A DNA stretch of 17,991 bases from UMGS1387 sp045541355 (GCA_045541355.1 JAZQIW010000033.1:1-17991), one strand, 5' to 3'. Positions 7,640 through 15,400 are shown, numbered from the stretch's first letter. The notes: generated by a model from the letters alone, not told the origin. Translations and numbers: made by a program.

Positions 7640-7867
7640 TCAACCAACAAGTGTTTCAAGGTATTTTGTGAAGTCGCCTACCGTCAAAATTTCCTTGATT
7701 TTTTCCTCGTCAAGGTCAATATCATACTTTTCTTCACAAATAGCAACAAGGTCTGCAAGTTCAAGTGAATTAAAGCCAAGGTCATTTATAAATTCTGCGC
7801 TCTCCTTGATTTCTGCTTCATCAATTGACATTTCCTCTACGAGCATTGCCTTAATTTCTTCAAACAT
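7640..7867 (-). CDS. Acyl carrier protein
   Basis: This 75-aa acidic protein has the ACP four-helix pattern and the phosphopantetheine site Ser34 in DLGFNSLELADL. The residue before the serine is Asn rather than the usual Asp of fatty-acid-synthesis ACP (DSL), which hints at a specialised carrier, not the main AcpP. It would hold an acyl chain on a 4'-phosphopantetheine thioester. AGGAGA precedes the ATG at 7867. The gene starts 25 bp after the acyl-AMP ligase stop codon and its own stop touches lnt, so the ligase most likely loads this carrier directly. Confidence 0.9.
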   Translation of the reverse strand: MFEEIKAMLVEEMSIDEAEIKESAEFINDLGFNSLELADLVAICEEKYDIDLDEEKIKEILTVGDFTKYLETLVG

Positions 7868-7892
7868 TTCTCTTTCTCCTCTGAATGTTATT

Positions 7893-9608
7893 TTATTTTA
7901 CAAGGAAGCGTTTAATCTTTCTTGTGGTGGTCTTTTCAAATTCGTTCTTTCTGATTTCGATGTTTCTTATCTGCTTGAAGGAAGGAAGCTTTTTATTAAG
8001 CTCCATAATCTTCTTCTTTATATCATCTGCAATTTCCCCGATATCTGTGTCCTTTTCATATGTGTTAAAGTCAGGATAGACAACTGCCGTGAGAACAACC
8101 TCCTCCGACTCGGGCTTCTTTCTGCCCACAACAACACACTCACATATATTCGGTATTTCATTTAGATATTCTTCAACCTCTTCGGGGAACACATTCTTAC
8201 CGTTTTCAAGTACAATTACGCTCTTGCATCTTCCCGTAATATAGAGATATCCGTCCTTATCCATTCTTCCGATATCGCCAGTCTTGAACCAGCCATCCTC
8301 GGTGAACACCTCGGCGTTGGCTTCGTCATTATTGTAATAACCAAGCATAACATTTGAGCCTCTTACCTGAATCTCGCCCACAAGGTTTCCGTTCTCGTCG
8401 GTCTGCTCGGCGTCAATTCTTGCCTCACAGCATTCACAGGCAGGACCAACCGAGCCGATTTTTCTCTTATAATAGGGGTTTACCGCAATGAGAGGTGAGC
8501 ATTCCGTAATGCCATAGCCTTCGCAAAGTGTGATTCCAAAGGAATCAAAGAACTTTGTAAGCTCAGGCTTCATCGCCGCACCGCCGCAGATAATCTTTTT
8601 GAGGTTTCCGCCGAAGGCTGTAAGAACCTCTGAGAAAAGCTTTTCTCTTACGTCTATACCAATCTTACGCATGGCTCCGGATGCCGCCATGCCTATTTTC
8701 AGCTGATTCTCCTTACCCTTCTTTCTAACCTCATCCATAATCTTCTTCTGGAAGGTGGAGGCAAAAAGCGGAACAACTACTATACCCGTAGGCTTAAAGC
8801 GCTGGAGATTCTTAAGCACGTGCTTAAGGCTGTCATTTATACAAACCGTAGCACCAAGTGCCTGAATTGCAACATTGATTGTAAGCTCATAGGTGTGATG
8901 GATGGGAAGAACCGAAAGAAGCACATCCTCTGTATAAAAGTCAGTGGCTCTCACCGCCGCCTTTACACATTCAACCTGATTTCTCTCGGAAAGCATTACG
9001 CACTTACTTGAGCCTGTTGTGCCCGAGGTAAAGAGCATTACGCTCATATCTCCTCTTGCAGGCCTTCTCATTATGTCAGCTTCCGTATCCCTTGCCTTTC
9101 CCTCGCCCTTCTTTACAAGGTCCGAGAATTTAACAAGCTTTTCATCGTCAACAGTCCATTCTTCGCCGTCATCAATTCTGACAATCATTCCGAGCCTATC
9201 AAATACTCCCGCTTCCTTCAATGCCTCATACTTCTGGGAATAAGAGGGGCTCATAACTATAACATCAGCCTCTGCAATTTCAAGGAAGCCGCGAATCTGG
9301 TCATACAGCAGCTCCTTATCAAGAGGAATTGCCACACCGCCTGAGCTGATTACTGCAAAATACGTTTCAAACCACTCGGGACAAGTCTCGCCTATGATGG
9401 CAACCCTTTTGCCTGCATAGCCGCTTTCCCTAAGTGCGCAAATCATATTTTCAATATTTTCACTATACTCAAAAAAGTTTACTTCTACAATTTCTTTATC
9501 TTTTCCGATATACTTGAACGCAGCCTTATCGGGTCTATGAATTGCATTATACTTTGCAATTGCACGAAGGCTTGTTGCGTGTCTTACATCTCTTGGCGTA
9601 ATTTTCAT
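7893..9608 (-). CDS. Long-chain acyl-AMP ligase (acyl-CoA or acyl-ACP synthetase)
   Basis: This 571-aa ANL-superfamily enzyme activates a carboxylic acid with ATP to acyl-AMP and then transfers it to a thiol. Visible core motifs are the phosphate loop TSGTTGSSK (194-202), GYGITE (364-369), the hinge-region TGD (443-445) in WFKTGDIGRMDKDGYLYITG, and a C-terminal Lys in RKIKRFLVK. The ICGGAAMKPEL and GYGITECSPLIAVN context fits long-chain fatty-acid ligases of the FadD/Aas type more than DltA. The ATG at 9608 is chosen because AGGAG lies 11 bases upstream; an in-frame TTG at 9641 would add 11 residues and lacks a site. The ACP gene 25 bp downstream points to ACP as acceptor, an inference. A strong promoter lies at 9654-9681. 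Confidence 0.88.
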   Translation of the reverse strand: MKITPRDVRHATSLRAIAKYNAIHRPDKAAFKYIGKDKEIVEVNFFEYSENIENMICALRESGYAGKRVAIIGETCPEWFETYFAVISSGGVAIPLDKELLYDQIRGFLEIAEADVIVMSPSYSQKYEALKEAGVFDRLGMIVRIDDGEEWTVDDEKLVKFSDLVKKGEGKARDTEADIMRRPARGDMSVMLFTSGTTGSSKCVMLSERNQVECVKAAVRATDFYTEDVLLSVLPIHHTYELTINVAIQALGATVCINDSLKHVLKNLQRFKPTGIVVVPLFASTFQKKIMDEVRKKGKENQLKIGMAASGAMRKIGIDVREKLFSEVLTAFGGNLKKIICGGAAMKPELTKFFDSFGITLCEGYGITECSPLIAVNPYYKRKIGSVGPACECCEARIDAEQTDENGNLVGEIQVRGSNVMLGYYNNDEANAEVFTEDGWFKTGDIGRMDKDGYLYITGRCKSVIVLENGKNVFPEEVEEYLNEIPNICECVVVGRKKPESEEVVLTAVVYPDFNTYEKDTDIGEIADDIKKKIMELNKKLPSFKQIRNIEIRKNEFEKTTTRKIKRFLVK

Positions 9609-9653
9609 AATTAAATTCACTCCTAAAAATCGGATACGCAATGTATCATTATA

Positions 9654-9681
9654 ATTATACCCACTTTTTATAAGTTGTCAA
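9654..9681 (-). promoter_or_regulatory. Sigma-A promoter of the ligase-ACP-lnt operon
   Basis: On the minus strand TTGACA (9681-9676) and TATAAT (9659-9654) are both perfect, with a 16-base spacer. The start site would be near 9647, about 40 nt before the ligase ATG at 9608, with AGGAG at 9624-9620 between. Confidence 0.75.
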
Positions 9682-9714
9682 TAAACAAACTATTAAATAT
9701 TTATACGATGTTTC

Positions 9715-9743
9715 TTGACAGTGCCGAAAAGTAAGTATATAAT
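9715..9743 (+). promoter_or_regulatory. Consensus sigma-A promoter of the nusB operon
   Basis: TTGACA (9715-9720), a 17-base spacer and TATAAT (9738-9743) form an exact consensus promoter. The start would be near 9750, giving a 5' UTR of about 77 nt in which I see no clear riboswitch or attenuator. Confidence 0.85.
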
Positions 9744-9826
9744 ATGTATGTATGGGTTTATATGCTCGCAAAACACATTATCAAATCAGTTTATACCGTT
9801 TTTTTAGGGAAAGGATACACTCATCT

Positions 9827-10279
9827 ATGAACAGACGTGAAATAAGAGAAGCAGCTTTATGCATGGTTTTTGATTACAGCTTTCACAACGAGGGCGAAGG
9901 AGACGAGCAGCTCGAATTATACTTAGACAATTTTCAGGACAAGGACAAGAAGAACATATCCGATGAGCTGAGAAACGATGCTTATTTTACAAAGGTTTAT
10001 TTCGGTGTTATTTCCAACCTCGGTGAGCTTGACGATATTATTTCTTCCCATTCAAAGAGATGGTCAAGCGCGAGAATTTCGCGTGTTTCAAGATCTATTC
10101 TTCGCCTTGCACTTTATGAAATCAAATACATGGATGATATCCCTACGCAGGTTTCAATAAACGAGGCAGTAGAGCTTGCCAAGAAATTTGACAGCGACGA
10201 AAGCTATACCTTTATTAACGGCATACTCGGCGCTGCCGTCAGAAGCGACGACAATGACAGCCCGAAAGGCAAGGAATAA
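9827..10279 (+). CDS. nusB: Transcription antitermination factor NusB
   Basis: NusB pairs with NusE (S10) on boxA RNA to prevent premature termination in rRNA operons. This 150-aa protein has the family opening MNRREIREAALCMVFDYSFH and the conserved C-terminal helices (RSILRLALYEIKYMDDIP, INEAVELAKKF, FINGILGAA). The ATG at 9827 is chosen because AGGGAAAGGA lies just upstream. An in-frame ATG at 9752 would add 25 residues without family similarity and lies almost on the transcription start. The stop codon abuts the next ATG directly, so the four genes nusB to xseB form one transcript. Confidence 0.93.
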   Translation: MNRREIREAALCMVFDYSFHNEGEGDEQLELYLDNFQDKDKKNISDELRNDAYFTKVYFGVISNLGELDDIISSHSKRWSSARISRVSRSILRLALYEIKYMDDIPTQVSINEAVELAKKFDSDESYTFINGILGAAVRSDDNDSPKGKE

Positions 10280-11236
10280 ATGAAAAGCTTTTTTCTCGGA
10301 GTTGATACAAGCAACTATACCACAAGTCTCAGTCTTGTATGCGAGGGACAGGTGGTTTCAAACATAAGGCGGCTCTTGCCCGTCGAGCATGGAAAGAAGG
10401 GGCTGCGCCAGAGTGACGCGGTCTTTCTTCATACAAAGGCACTTCCCGAGCTTTCAAGGCTGCTTTTTGAAAATGCGGGCATTTCCCCCGAGTCGATAAA
10501 AGCCGTCGGCGTTTCTTCAAAGCCGAGGAATGCCGAAGGCTCTTATATGCCCTGCTTTCTTGCGGGCATTTCCTATGCTTCGGGAATTGCACACGCCCTC
10601 AACATTCCTTTATACGAATTTTCTCACCAATGCGGACACATAAGTGCCGGCATCTATTCCTGCGGCAATGATTCCGACATTTTTAATGACACCTTCATTT
10701 CCTTTCACATATCAGGCGGTACAACCGAGGCTCTATTGACGAAAAAAAGCCATGACGGTTATGAGTGCCTCATTGCGGGAGGAACAAATGACGCCTCCTG
10801 CGGTCAGATTATTGACAGGGCGGGGGTTATGATGGGAATGGATTTCCCTTGCGGAAGGGAGCTTGAAAAGGCGGCATTACTTTCCGACGGTAAAACAAGG
10901 CTTCCGTTATGTGTCAGCTTCAAGAATGGATATTTTTCCATGTCGGGACTTGAAAACAAGGTATCGAAGTTTTTATCCGACAACTACAAAAAAGAGGATA
11001 TTGCCCTGTTTTTATTTAAAAGCATCGCAGAGGCAATAAAAAAATCAAGCCTTTATTTAAGGGAAAAGTACGGAGAATTACCCATTATTTATGCCGGTGG
11101 CGTAATGTCAAACAGCATAATACGTTCTGAGCTGTCAAAGCTTTGCGGCACGTATTTTGCCTCAAGTGAGCTTTCAAGCGACAACGCCTGCGGAACGGCA
11201 CTTCTTGCGTACAGACATCATCTCGAAAGGAGTTAG
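10280..11236 (+). CDS. TsaD/Kae1-like (peptidase M22 family) paralogue
   Basis: This 318-aa ASKHA-fold protein resembles TsaD, the tRNA threonylcarbamoyl transferase. The Fe-binding pair His116 and His120 is present in SHQCGHISAGI, the distal Asp301 sits in SSDNACGTALLAY, and the nucleotide loops ISGGTTEALL and YAGGVMSN are visible. It is shorter than true TsaD (about 335-345) and its surrounding residues differ: genuine TsaD has NHLxGH. In clostridia a second copy of this family often sits beside nusB and xseA, so this is probably a paralogue, not the essential tRNA enzyme. The ATG follows the nusB stop with no gap, using AAGGAATAA as binding site. Its function is not established; the old 'glycoprotease' name is not supported. 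Confidence 0.8.
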   Translation: MKSFFLGVDTSNYTTSLSLVCEGQVVSNIRRLLPVEHGKKGLRQSDAVFLHTKALPELSRLLFENAGISPESIKAVGVSSKPRNAEGSYMPCFLAGISYASGIAHALNIPLYEFSHQCGHISAGIYSCGNDSDIFNDTFISFHISGGTTEALLTKKSHDGYECLIAGGTNDASCGQIIDRAGVMMGMDFPCGRELEKAALLSDGKTRLPLCVSFKNGYFSMSGLENKVSKFLSDNYKKEDIALFLFKSIAEAIKKSSLYLREKYGELPIIYAGGVMSNSIIRSELSKLCGTYFASSELSSDNACGTALLAYRHHLERS

Positions 11237-11240
11237 AAGC

Positions 11241-12464
11241 ATGAACAGCACCCCTCTTGCCCTTACCGTTTCCCAGCTGAACGAATGTGTTAAAACGCTT
11301 ATTGACTCCTCGGGTCTGCTTTCAAACGTATGTGTTATCGGTGAAATATCAAATTTCACGAATCACTACAAGACAGGGCATTTATACTTTACACTCAAAG
11401 ACGAAACAGGTCTTGTGAAGGCGGTAATGTTCAGGACATATACCGCAAATTTGAAGTTTGTTCCAAAGGAAAACATGAAGGTGCTGGCATACGGCAGAGT
11501 ATCGGTTTTTCCGCGAGACGGCATATACCAGCTATACGTTCAGGATATGGAGCAATTTGGCATAGGCGACCTTTACCTTGCCTTTGAGGAAATGAAAAAG
11601 AAGCTCTCTGCAATGGGGCTCTTTGACGAGGAGCACAAAAAGGCTCTTCCAAAATTCCCAAAGCGCATAGGAATCATAACGAGTCCCGAGGCGGCGGCTG
11701 TTGCCGACATGAAAAACATTCTTACGCGTCGTTTTCCGCTTTGTGAGATACACATTTATCCTGCCCTCGTGCAAGGTCCGTCAGCTCCCAAGGAATTATG
11801 CGACGGCATTGTACACTTTGACAACGACCCCGACTGTGATGTTATAATAATTGGCAGAGGCGGTGGCTCAATCGAGGATTTATGGGCATTCAACGACGAA
11901 ACGCTTGCAAAAACAATATATGCCTGCTCAACCCCCGTAATTTCGGCAGTAGGGCACGAAACCGACTTTACAATATGCGATTTTGTTGCCGATATGAGAG
12001 CACCCACTCCATCTGCGGCAGCAGAGCTTGCCGTTCCCGACATAAATGATTTAAAACGACGTCTTTCTGCGTTATCATCTGCCGTCAACATGAAAACGAG
12101 CGAGATTGTTTCATCGAAGAGGCAGCATCTGACCGCACTGTCCGAAAGACGTTCCTTAAAGAGTCCCATGTACTATGTAGATTCAAAGCAGGAGCTTTTA
12201 CTGAGTGCAGACAAGAGAATTACAGATGCTTTCGGTCTGCTTTTTACGGCAAAGCAGAACCGTTTGTCGGTGGTTTCATCGCGTCTTACTGCTCTTAATC
12301 CCATGGCTGTTCTGTCAAGAGGATACTCGGCGTTATTTGACAGTGACAACAAGGTAATAAATTCCGTCTCTACACTAAAGGCCGGAGAGGAAATCACCCT
12401 AAAGCTTTATGACGGCTCGGCAAAGGCAAAAATCACGGAAACCATCCCGAAAGGAGAAGAATAA
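11241..12464 (+). CDS. xseA: Exodeoxyribonuclease VII large subunit
   Basis: XseA is the catalytic subunit of ExoVII, which cuts single-stranded DNA from both ends into oligonucleotides in repair. The 407-aa protein has an N-terminal OB fold (about 6-100), then the nuclease core with GRGGGSIEDLWAFNDE (205-220), AVGHETD (236-242) and DFVADMRAPTPSAAAE (247-262). A long helical region and a C-terminal segment (LSRGYSALFD) follow. The ATG at 11241 is chosen since AAAGGAG lies 8 bases upstream and MNSTPLALTVSQLNE matches the family start. An in-frame ATG at 11157 lies inside the previous gene. It is 4 bp after that gene and 1 bp before xseB. Confidence 0.95.
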   Translation: MNSTPLALTVSQLNECVKTLIDSSGLLSNVCVIGEISNFTNHYKTGHLYFTLKDETGLVKAVMFRTYTANLKFVPKENMKVLAYGRVSVFPRDGIYQLYVQDMEQFGIGDLYLAFEEMKKKLSAMGLFDEEHKKALPKFPKRIGIITSPEAAAVADMKNILTRRFPLCEIHIYPALVQGPSAPKELCDGIVHFDNDPDCDVIIIGRGGGSIEDLWAFNDETLAKTIYACSTPVISAVGHETDFTICDFVADMRAPTPSAAAELAVPDINDLKRRLSALSSAVNMKTSEIVSSKRQHLTALSERRSLKSPMYYVDSKQELLLSADKRITDAFGLLFTAKQNRLSVVSSRLTALNPMAVLSRGYSALFDSDNKVINSVSTLKAGEEITLKLYDGSAKAKITETIPKGEE

Positions 12465-12465
12465 A

Positions 12466-12675
12466 ATGGCTGCAAAAAAAGAAAAAGAACTCAGCTTTGA
12501 AGAGGCTTTATTACGAATTGAGCAAATAGCAAACATACTTGAAAACGAAAACCCCAATCTTTCCGAGGCACTCGGGCTTTACGAGGAAAGTGCAAGGCTT
12601 TTAAAGGACTGCAGCGATATGCTTGACGAGGCACAGAAAAAAATCACGGTGCTTTCAAAGCGCGCTGAGCAATAA
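12466..12675 (+). CDS. xseB: Exodeoxyribonuclease VII small subunit
   Basis: This 69-aa protein has the XseB signature LSFEEALLRIEQIANILENE and SLEEALxLYEEG-like text (LSEALGLYEESARLLKDC), forming the coiled-coil helices that bind XseA several copies per large subunit. The ATG at 12466 follows AAGGAGAAGAATAA and comes one base after the xseA stop, which suits tight stoichiometric coupling. It is the last gene of the nusB operon, with a hairpin 18 bp after its stop codon. Confidence 0.93.
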   Translation: MAAKKEKELSFEEALLRIEQIANILENENPNLSEALGLYEESARLLKDCSDMLDEAQKKITVLSKRAEQ

Positions 12676-12693
12676 ATCACACATACAAAATAT

Positions 12694-12721
12694 GCGGCTC
12701 GGTACATAAGTATCGAGCCGC
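12694..12721. terminator. Bidirectional hairpin between xseB and the MATE gene
   Basis: GCGGCTCGGTAC (12694-12705) pairs with GTATCGAGCCGC (12710-12721) with one G-T wobble and a 4-nt ATAA loop. It lies between two convergent genes. The T tract is short on the minus strand (ATATTTTG) and weak on the plus strand. Confidence 0.75.
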
Positions 12722-12726
12722 AAGCT

Positions 12727-14211
12727 TTAATCATCATTCGCTTTTTTAGAATACTTTTCCCATCTGCCGCTTTTATATCTTAAGTACATAATTACAGCCC
12801 TTAACAAAAGGTCAAGCAATGTTATACACCATATTGCAAATATTCCGAGCTTTAACACATACACAACAAGCGCCGTAAGCGAAACTCTTATTATAAGCAC
12901 GCAGACAATTGCCGAGTACAGAGGGAATTTTGTATCCCCTGCACCCTTGAGTGCGCCCGAAAAGCAAGACTGCACACTCGTTACGACTATCACAAATCCG
13001 CATATGTAAACAAGTTTTTTGGATATTTCTATAACATTAGCATCTTTTGTATAAAGTGCAACAAGATTTCCCGCAAAAATCCATACCGCAAACGCCGTTA
13101 TGACCGATATAAGGAAAGACAACTTACATATGGTTGACACATAATATTTCGCTCCGTTTTTATCCTTTGCACCAAGGTGCTGACCGATTATTGTACCTGT
13201 CGCCGAGGAAAAGGCTGTACTTATGGTAATAAAAAGAGAGTTTATACTATTTGTTACCTGATGTGCTGCAAAGTTATCGGGACCCGTTGAAACAACTATC
13301 TTTGAAAACAGCAGCATACCCAACTGAAGTATCAGGCTCTCACCTGCGGCGGGAATGCCGATGGAAAGTATTTTTTTCGATATTGAAGCATCAGGAACAA
13401 AAAAGGGCAGCTTTTTCTTTTTCACCGTACTGTTATCAGAATCAAAATTTACGGCAAGATGTTTATTTTTCAGCGAAAACCTTGATTTTTTCGATGTTAC
13501 AAGGAAAATAACAGCAAACATCATGGCAAGGAATTTTGATATTGCCGTAGAAAGTGCCGCACCCTGTGCTCCCATTTCGGGAATGCCCACGGGTTCAACT
13601 CCATATATGAATATGTAGTTTCCTACTACATTAAGGAAGTTGGCAAGCAAATTATAAATCAGTGGTATTCGGTTTTCTCCCGCTCCTCTCAGGGATGCGG
13701 TTATCGACATCGTAACCCCCGAAAAAACAAGCCCCATTGAGCATATTCTGAAAACATCGACAGCATCGCTTGCCACCGTGCCCTTCTCATACACGCTTCC
13801 GTATTCACCTGCGGTGAGAAACTCTATTGCCGAGGGTGCCGAAAGAACAGACAAGACTGTTAGCACCGCTCCCAAAAGAACATTAAGGATTATACTTGTC
13901 CTCATAACCCTTCTTGCAGAGTCAATACGTCCTGCGCCTATGTTCCAGGCAACACGCGTTGATGTGCCCGAGTTTACGGCTGTAAAGAGCACAACAAACA
14001 TATTTGAAGGGCTTATGTAAAGACCTATCGCATTAAGTGCGTCAGTACTGTACTGTCCCGCCATCATATGGTCTACCATTCCGAAAAGCGACGACAGTAT
14101 AAGCTCCAGCAATATCGGTATTGTAAGTCCGAATACGATTTTTAAGGAGCCTTTCTCAATACCCCAAAAGCCCTGCAACGGTGGTTTGAATTCCTTCTGT
14201 TTTACTGACAT
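12727..14211 (-). CDS. MATE family efflux transporter
   Basis: This 494-aa polytopic membrane protein belongs to the MATE (MOP superfamily) antiporters, which export drugs or metabolites against Na+ or H+. Two similar halves are visible. The first has IPILLELILSSLFGMVDHMMAGQY near residue 30. The second has IPAAGESLILQLGMLLFSKIVVSTGPDNFAAHQV, and includes the typical AAHQV and GxGDTKFP (GALKGAGDTKFPL) patterns. About twelve membrane helices fit the length. GGGGAGG lies 6 bases before the ATG at 14211. I see no convincing own promoter in the 94-bp gap, so it may depend on read-through past the hairpin at 14262-14296 or on a weak promoter. The substrate cannot be predicted. Confidence 0.92.
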   Translation of the reverse strand: MSVKQKEFKPPLQGFWGIEKGSLKIVFGLTIPILLELILSSLFGMVDHMMAGQYSTDALNAIGLYISPSNMFVVLFTAVNSGTSTRVAWNIGAGRIDSARRVMRTSIILNVLLGAVLTVLSVLSAPSAIEFLTAGEYGSVYEKGTVASDAVDVFRICSMGLVFSGVTMSITASLRGAGENRIPLIYNLLANFLNVVGNYIFIYGVEPVGIPEMGAQGAALSTAISKFLAMMFAVIFLVTSKKSRFSLKNKHLAVNFDSDNSTVKKKKLPFFVPDASISKKILSIGIPAAGESLILQLGMLLFSKIVVSTGPDNFAAHQVTNSINSLFITISTAFSSATGTIIGQHLGAKDKNGAKYYVSTICKLSFLISVITAFAVWIFAGNLVALYTKDANVIEISKKLVYICGFVIVVTSVQSCFSGALKGAGDTKFPLYSAIVCVLIIRVSLTALVVYVLKLGIFAIWCITLLDLLLRAVIMYLRYKSGRWEKYSKKANDD

Positions 14212-14254
14212 ATCTCTACCTCCCCGAGGTTTTAACGGGTGTTCAGAAGTTTAC

Positions 14255-14296
14255 AAAAAGAGCCGACACGCACCTTTTGCCAAGGAACGTGTCGGC
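14255..14296 (-). terminator. Intrinsic terminator of the LRR protein gene
   Basis: GCCGACACG (14262-14270) pairs with CGTGTCGGC (14288-14296), with an inner CCTT/AAGG stem inside the loop. On the minus strand it is followed by TCTTTTTG. It sits 9 bp after the LRR gene stop codon. Confidence 0.75.
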
Positions 14297-14305
14297 AAAT
14301 CTTAA

Positions 14306-15211
14306 TTATTCAGCAGTTGTTTCCTCTGCGTTTTCTTCAGTCACTTCTTCAGTTACTTCTTCGGTTACTTCTTCTGTTCCCTCTGTACCTTCTTCGGGAG
14401 TTTCCGCTTCTGCGTTTTCTGCACCCTCAGCAGCTTCCTCTGCCGCCTTAGCATCCGCTTCAAGCTGTTCCTTGAGAGTTGTCTCCACAGGAATGAGTGT
14501 ATATCCGCCGTTACCGTCATCACCGATTGTATAACCGGAGGATACGATTACCTTATCAGCTATGCTTTCAAGGGGTGACCAGTCTGTGATTTCATTGCCT
14601 GAAAGGTTGAGTTCAACAATCTTTGTAAGGTCAAGACCTGCAAGTGCAGAAACATCTGTAATTCCGCAGGAAGCAAAGTAGCCTCTTTCAAGATTCTTGA
14701 ACACTCCGAGAACCTCAGAGTCAATTGTTGCACCGGAAACCGAAACAACCTCTGCATTTGTAAAGTACTTTACATCGTTGAGCGATATATCTTCGCCCTT
14801 CATTTCAAACATAGCACTCTTTGAAAGTGAAACGGGGTGTTCTTCCGTAACTTCGGGAATTGTTTCCTCGCCTGCTTCTTCAGCCGCCTCTGCCGCTTCA
14901 ACCTGTGCCATGTACTTATCGTACTGTGCCATGAAATCATCATAGCCGAGGAAAAGTCCCCAGTTTGTACCGTCGCTTGAGATTTCAAGATACTTAACCT
15001 CTGCAAGGTCTTCGGGTGTTACGTTTCTTACTCTCTTATCAAGAGCCTGTCCGAGAGCTGTTGCAAGATCTTCGTTTTCAAGATAAGCGGACTTTGACAT
15101 TACTCCGCTGAATACTACGTAAAAAATCGCTGCTGCTACAAGAATAATCGCAATAAGTAATGCAACAAAGCTGTTGCGTTTGTTTTTCTGTGTACCGGTT
15201 AAATTTGCCAT
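14306..15211 (-). CDS. Membrane-anchored leucine-rich-repeat protein with acidic tail
   Basis: This 301-aa protein has a short basic N-terminus (MANLTGTQKNKRN), one membrane helix (about 14-36), and an outside domain. Residues about 105-225 look like two or three irregular leucine-rich repeats (ITDVSALAGLDLTKIVELNLSGNEITDWSPL). A disordered, Glu/Ala-rich C-terminal tail follows, with TEEV repeated in tandem. An acidic insert (EAAEAAEEAGEE) also lies between the membrane helix and the repeats. LRRs of this kind bind protein partners, but no partner is evident. The ATG at 15211 is chosen as GGAGG lies 6-7 bases upstream; an in-frame TTG at 15223 is part of that site. It is divergent from ligA. 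Confidence 0.8.
   Translation of the reverse strand: MANLTGTQKNKRNSFVALLIAIILVAAAIFYVVFSGVMSKSAYLENEDLATALGQALDKRVRNVTPEDLAEVKYLEISSDGTNWGLFLGYDDFMAQYDKYMAQVEAAEAAEEAGEETIPEVTEEHPVSLSKSAMFEMKGEDISLNDVKYFTNAEVVSVSGATIDSEVLGVFKNLERGYFASCGITDVSALAGLDLTKIVELNLSGNEITDWSPLESIADKVIVSSGYTIGDDGNGGYTLIPVETTLKEQLEADAKAAEEAAEGAENAEAETPEEGTEGTEEVTEEVTEEVTEENAEETTAE
14334..14376. repeat. 12-bp coding tandem repeat (TEEV units)
   Basis: On the plus strand 12-base units of the type GTTACTTCTTCN recur in tandem, with single-base differences. On the coding strand they give repeated Thr-Glu-Glu-Val in the tail of the LRR protein. The copy number could vary between strains without breaking the frame. Confidence 0.65.
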
Positions 15212-15263
15212 AATTTCCTCCAAATATTCAAATGTCTTTTTGCGATAAATCGCTGTTTAGCAT

Positions 15264-15292
15264 ATTATAACACCCTTTTACAAAAAATACAA
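15264..15292 (-). promoter_or_regulatory. Promoter of the LRR protein gene, extended -10
   Basis: On the minus strand TTGTAT (15292-15287), a 17-base spacer and TATAAT (15269-15264) preceded by TGT form an extended -10 promoter. Its box reads GTGTTATAAT, the same as the ligA promoter on the other strand. Confidence 0.6.
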
Positions 15293-15351
15293 CCACTTTT
15301 TCAAATTTTTACGAATTTGCATAAAAAAATTACATATAGGAAGAATGTTGA

Positions 15352-15380
15352 TTGACTGGAAGATTAAAAAGTGTTATAAT
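15352..15380 (+). promoter_or_regulatory. Promoter of ligA, extended -10
   Basis: TTGACT (15352-15357), a 17-base spacer and TATAAT (15375-15380), with TGT just before the -10 box (GTGTTATAAT). The start would be near 15387, leaving a leader of about 25 nt before the ATG at 15413. Confidence 0.8.
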
Positions 15381-15400
15381 ATTATTACAAACGAAGGCGA

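Noticed and set aside
14239..14534. Plus-strand Ser/Leu-rich open frames opposite the LRR protein tail
   Set aside because: They are antisense readings of the TEEV/Ala-Glu repeat and run through the terminator at 14262-14296.
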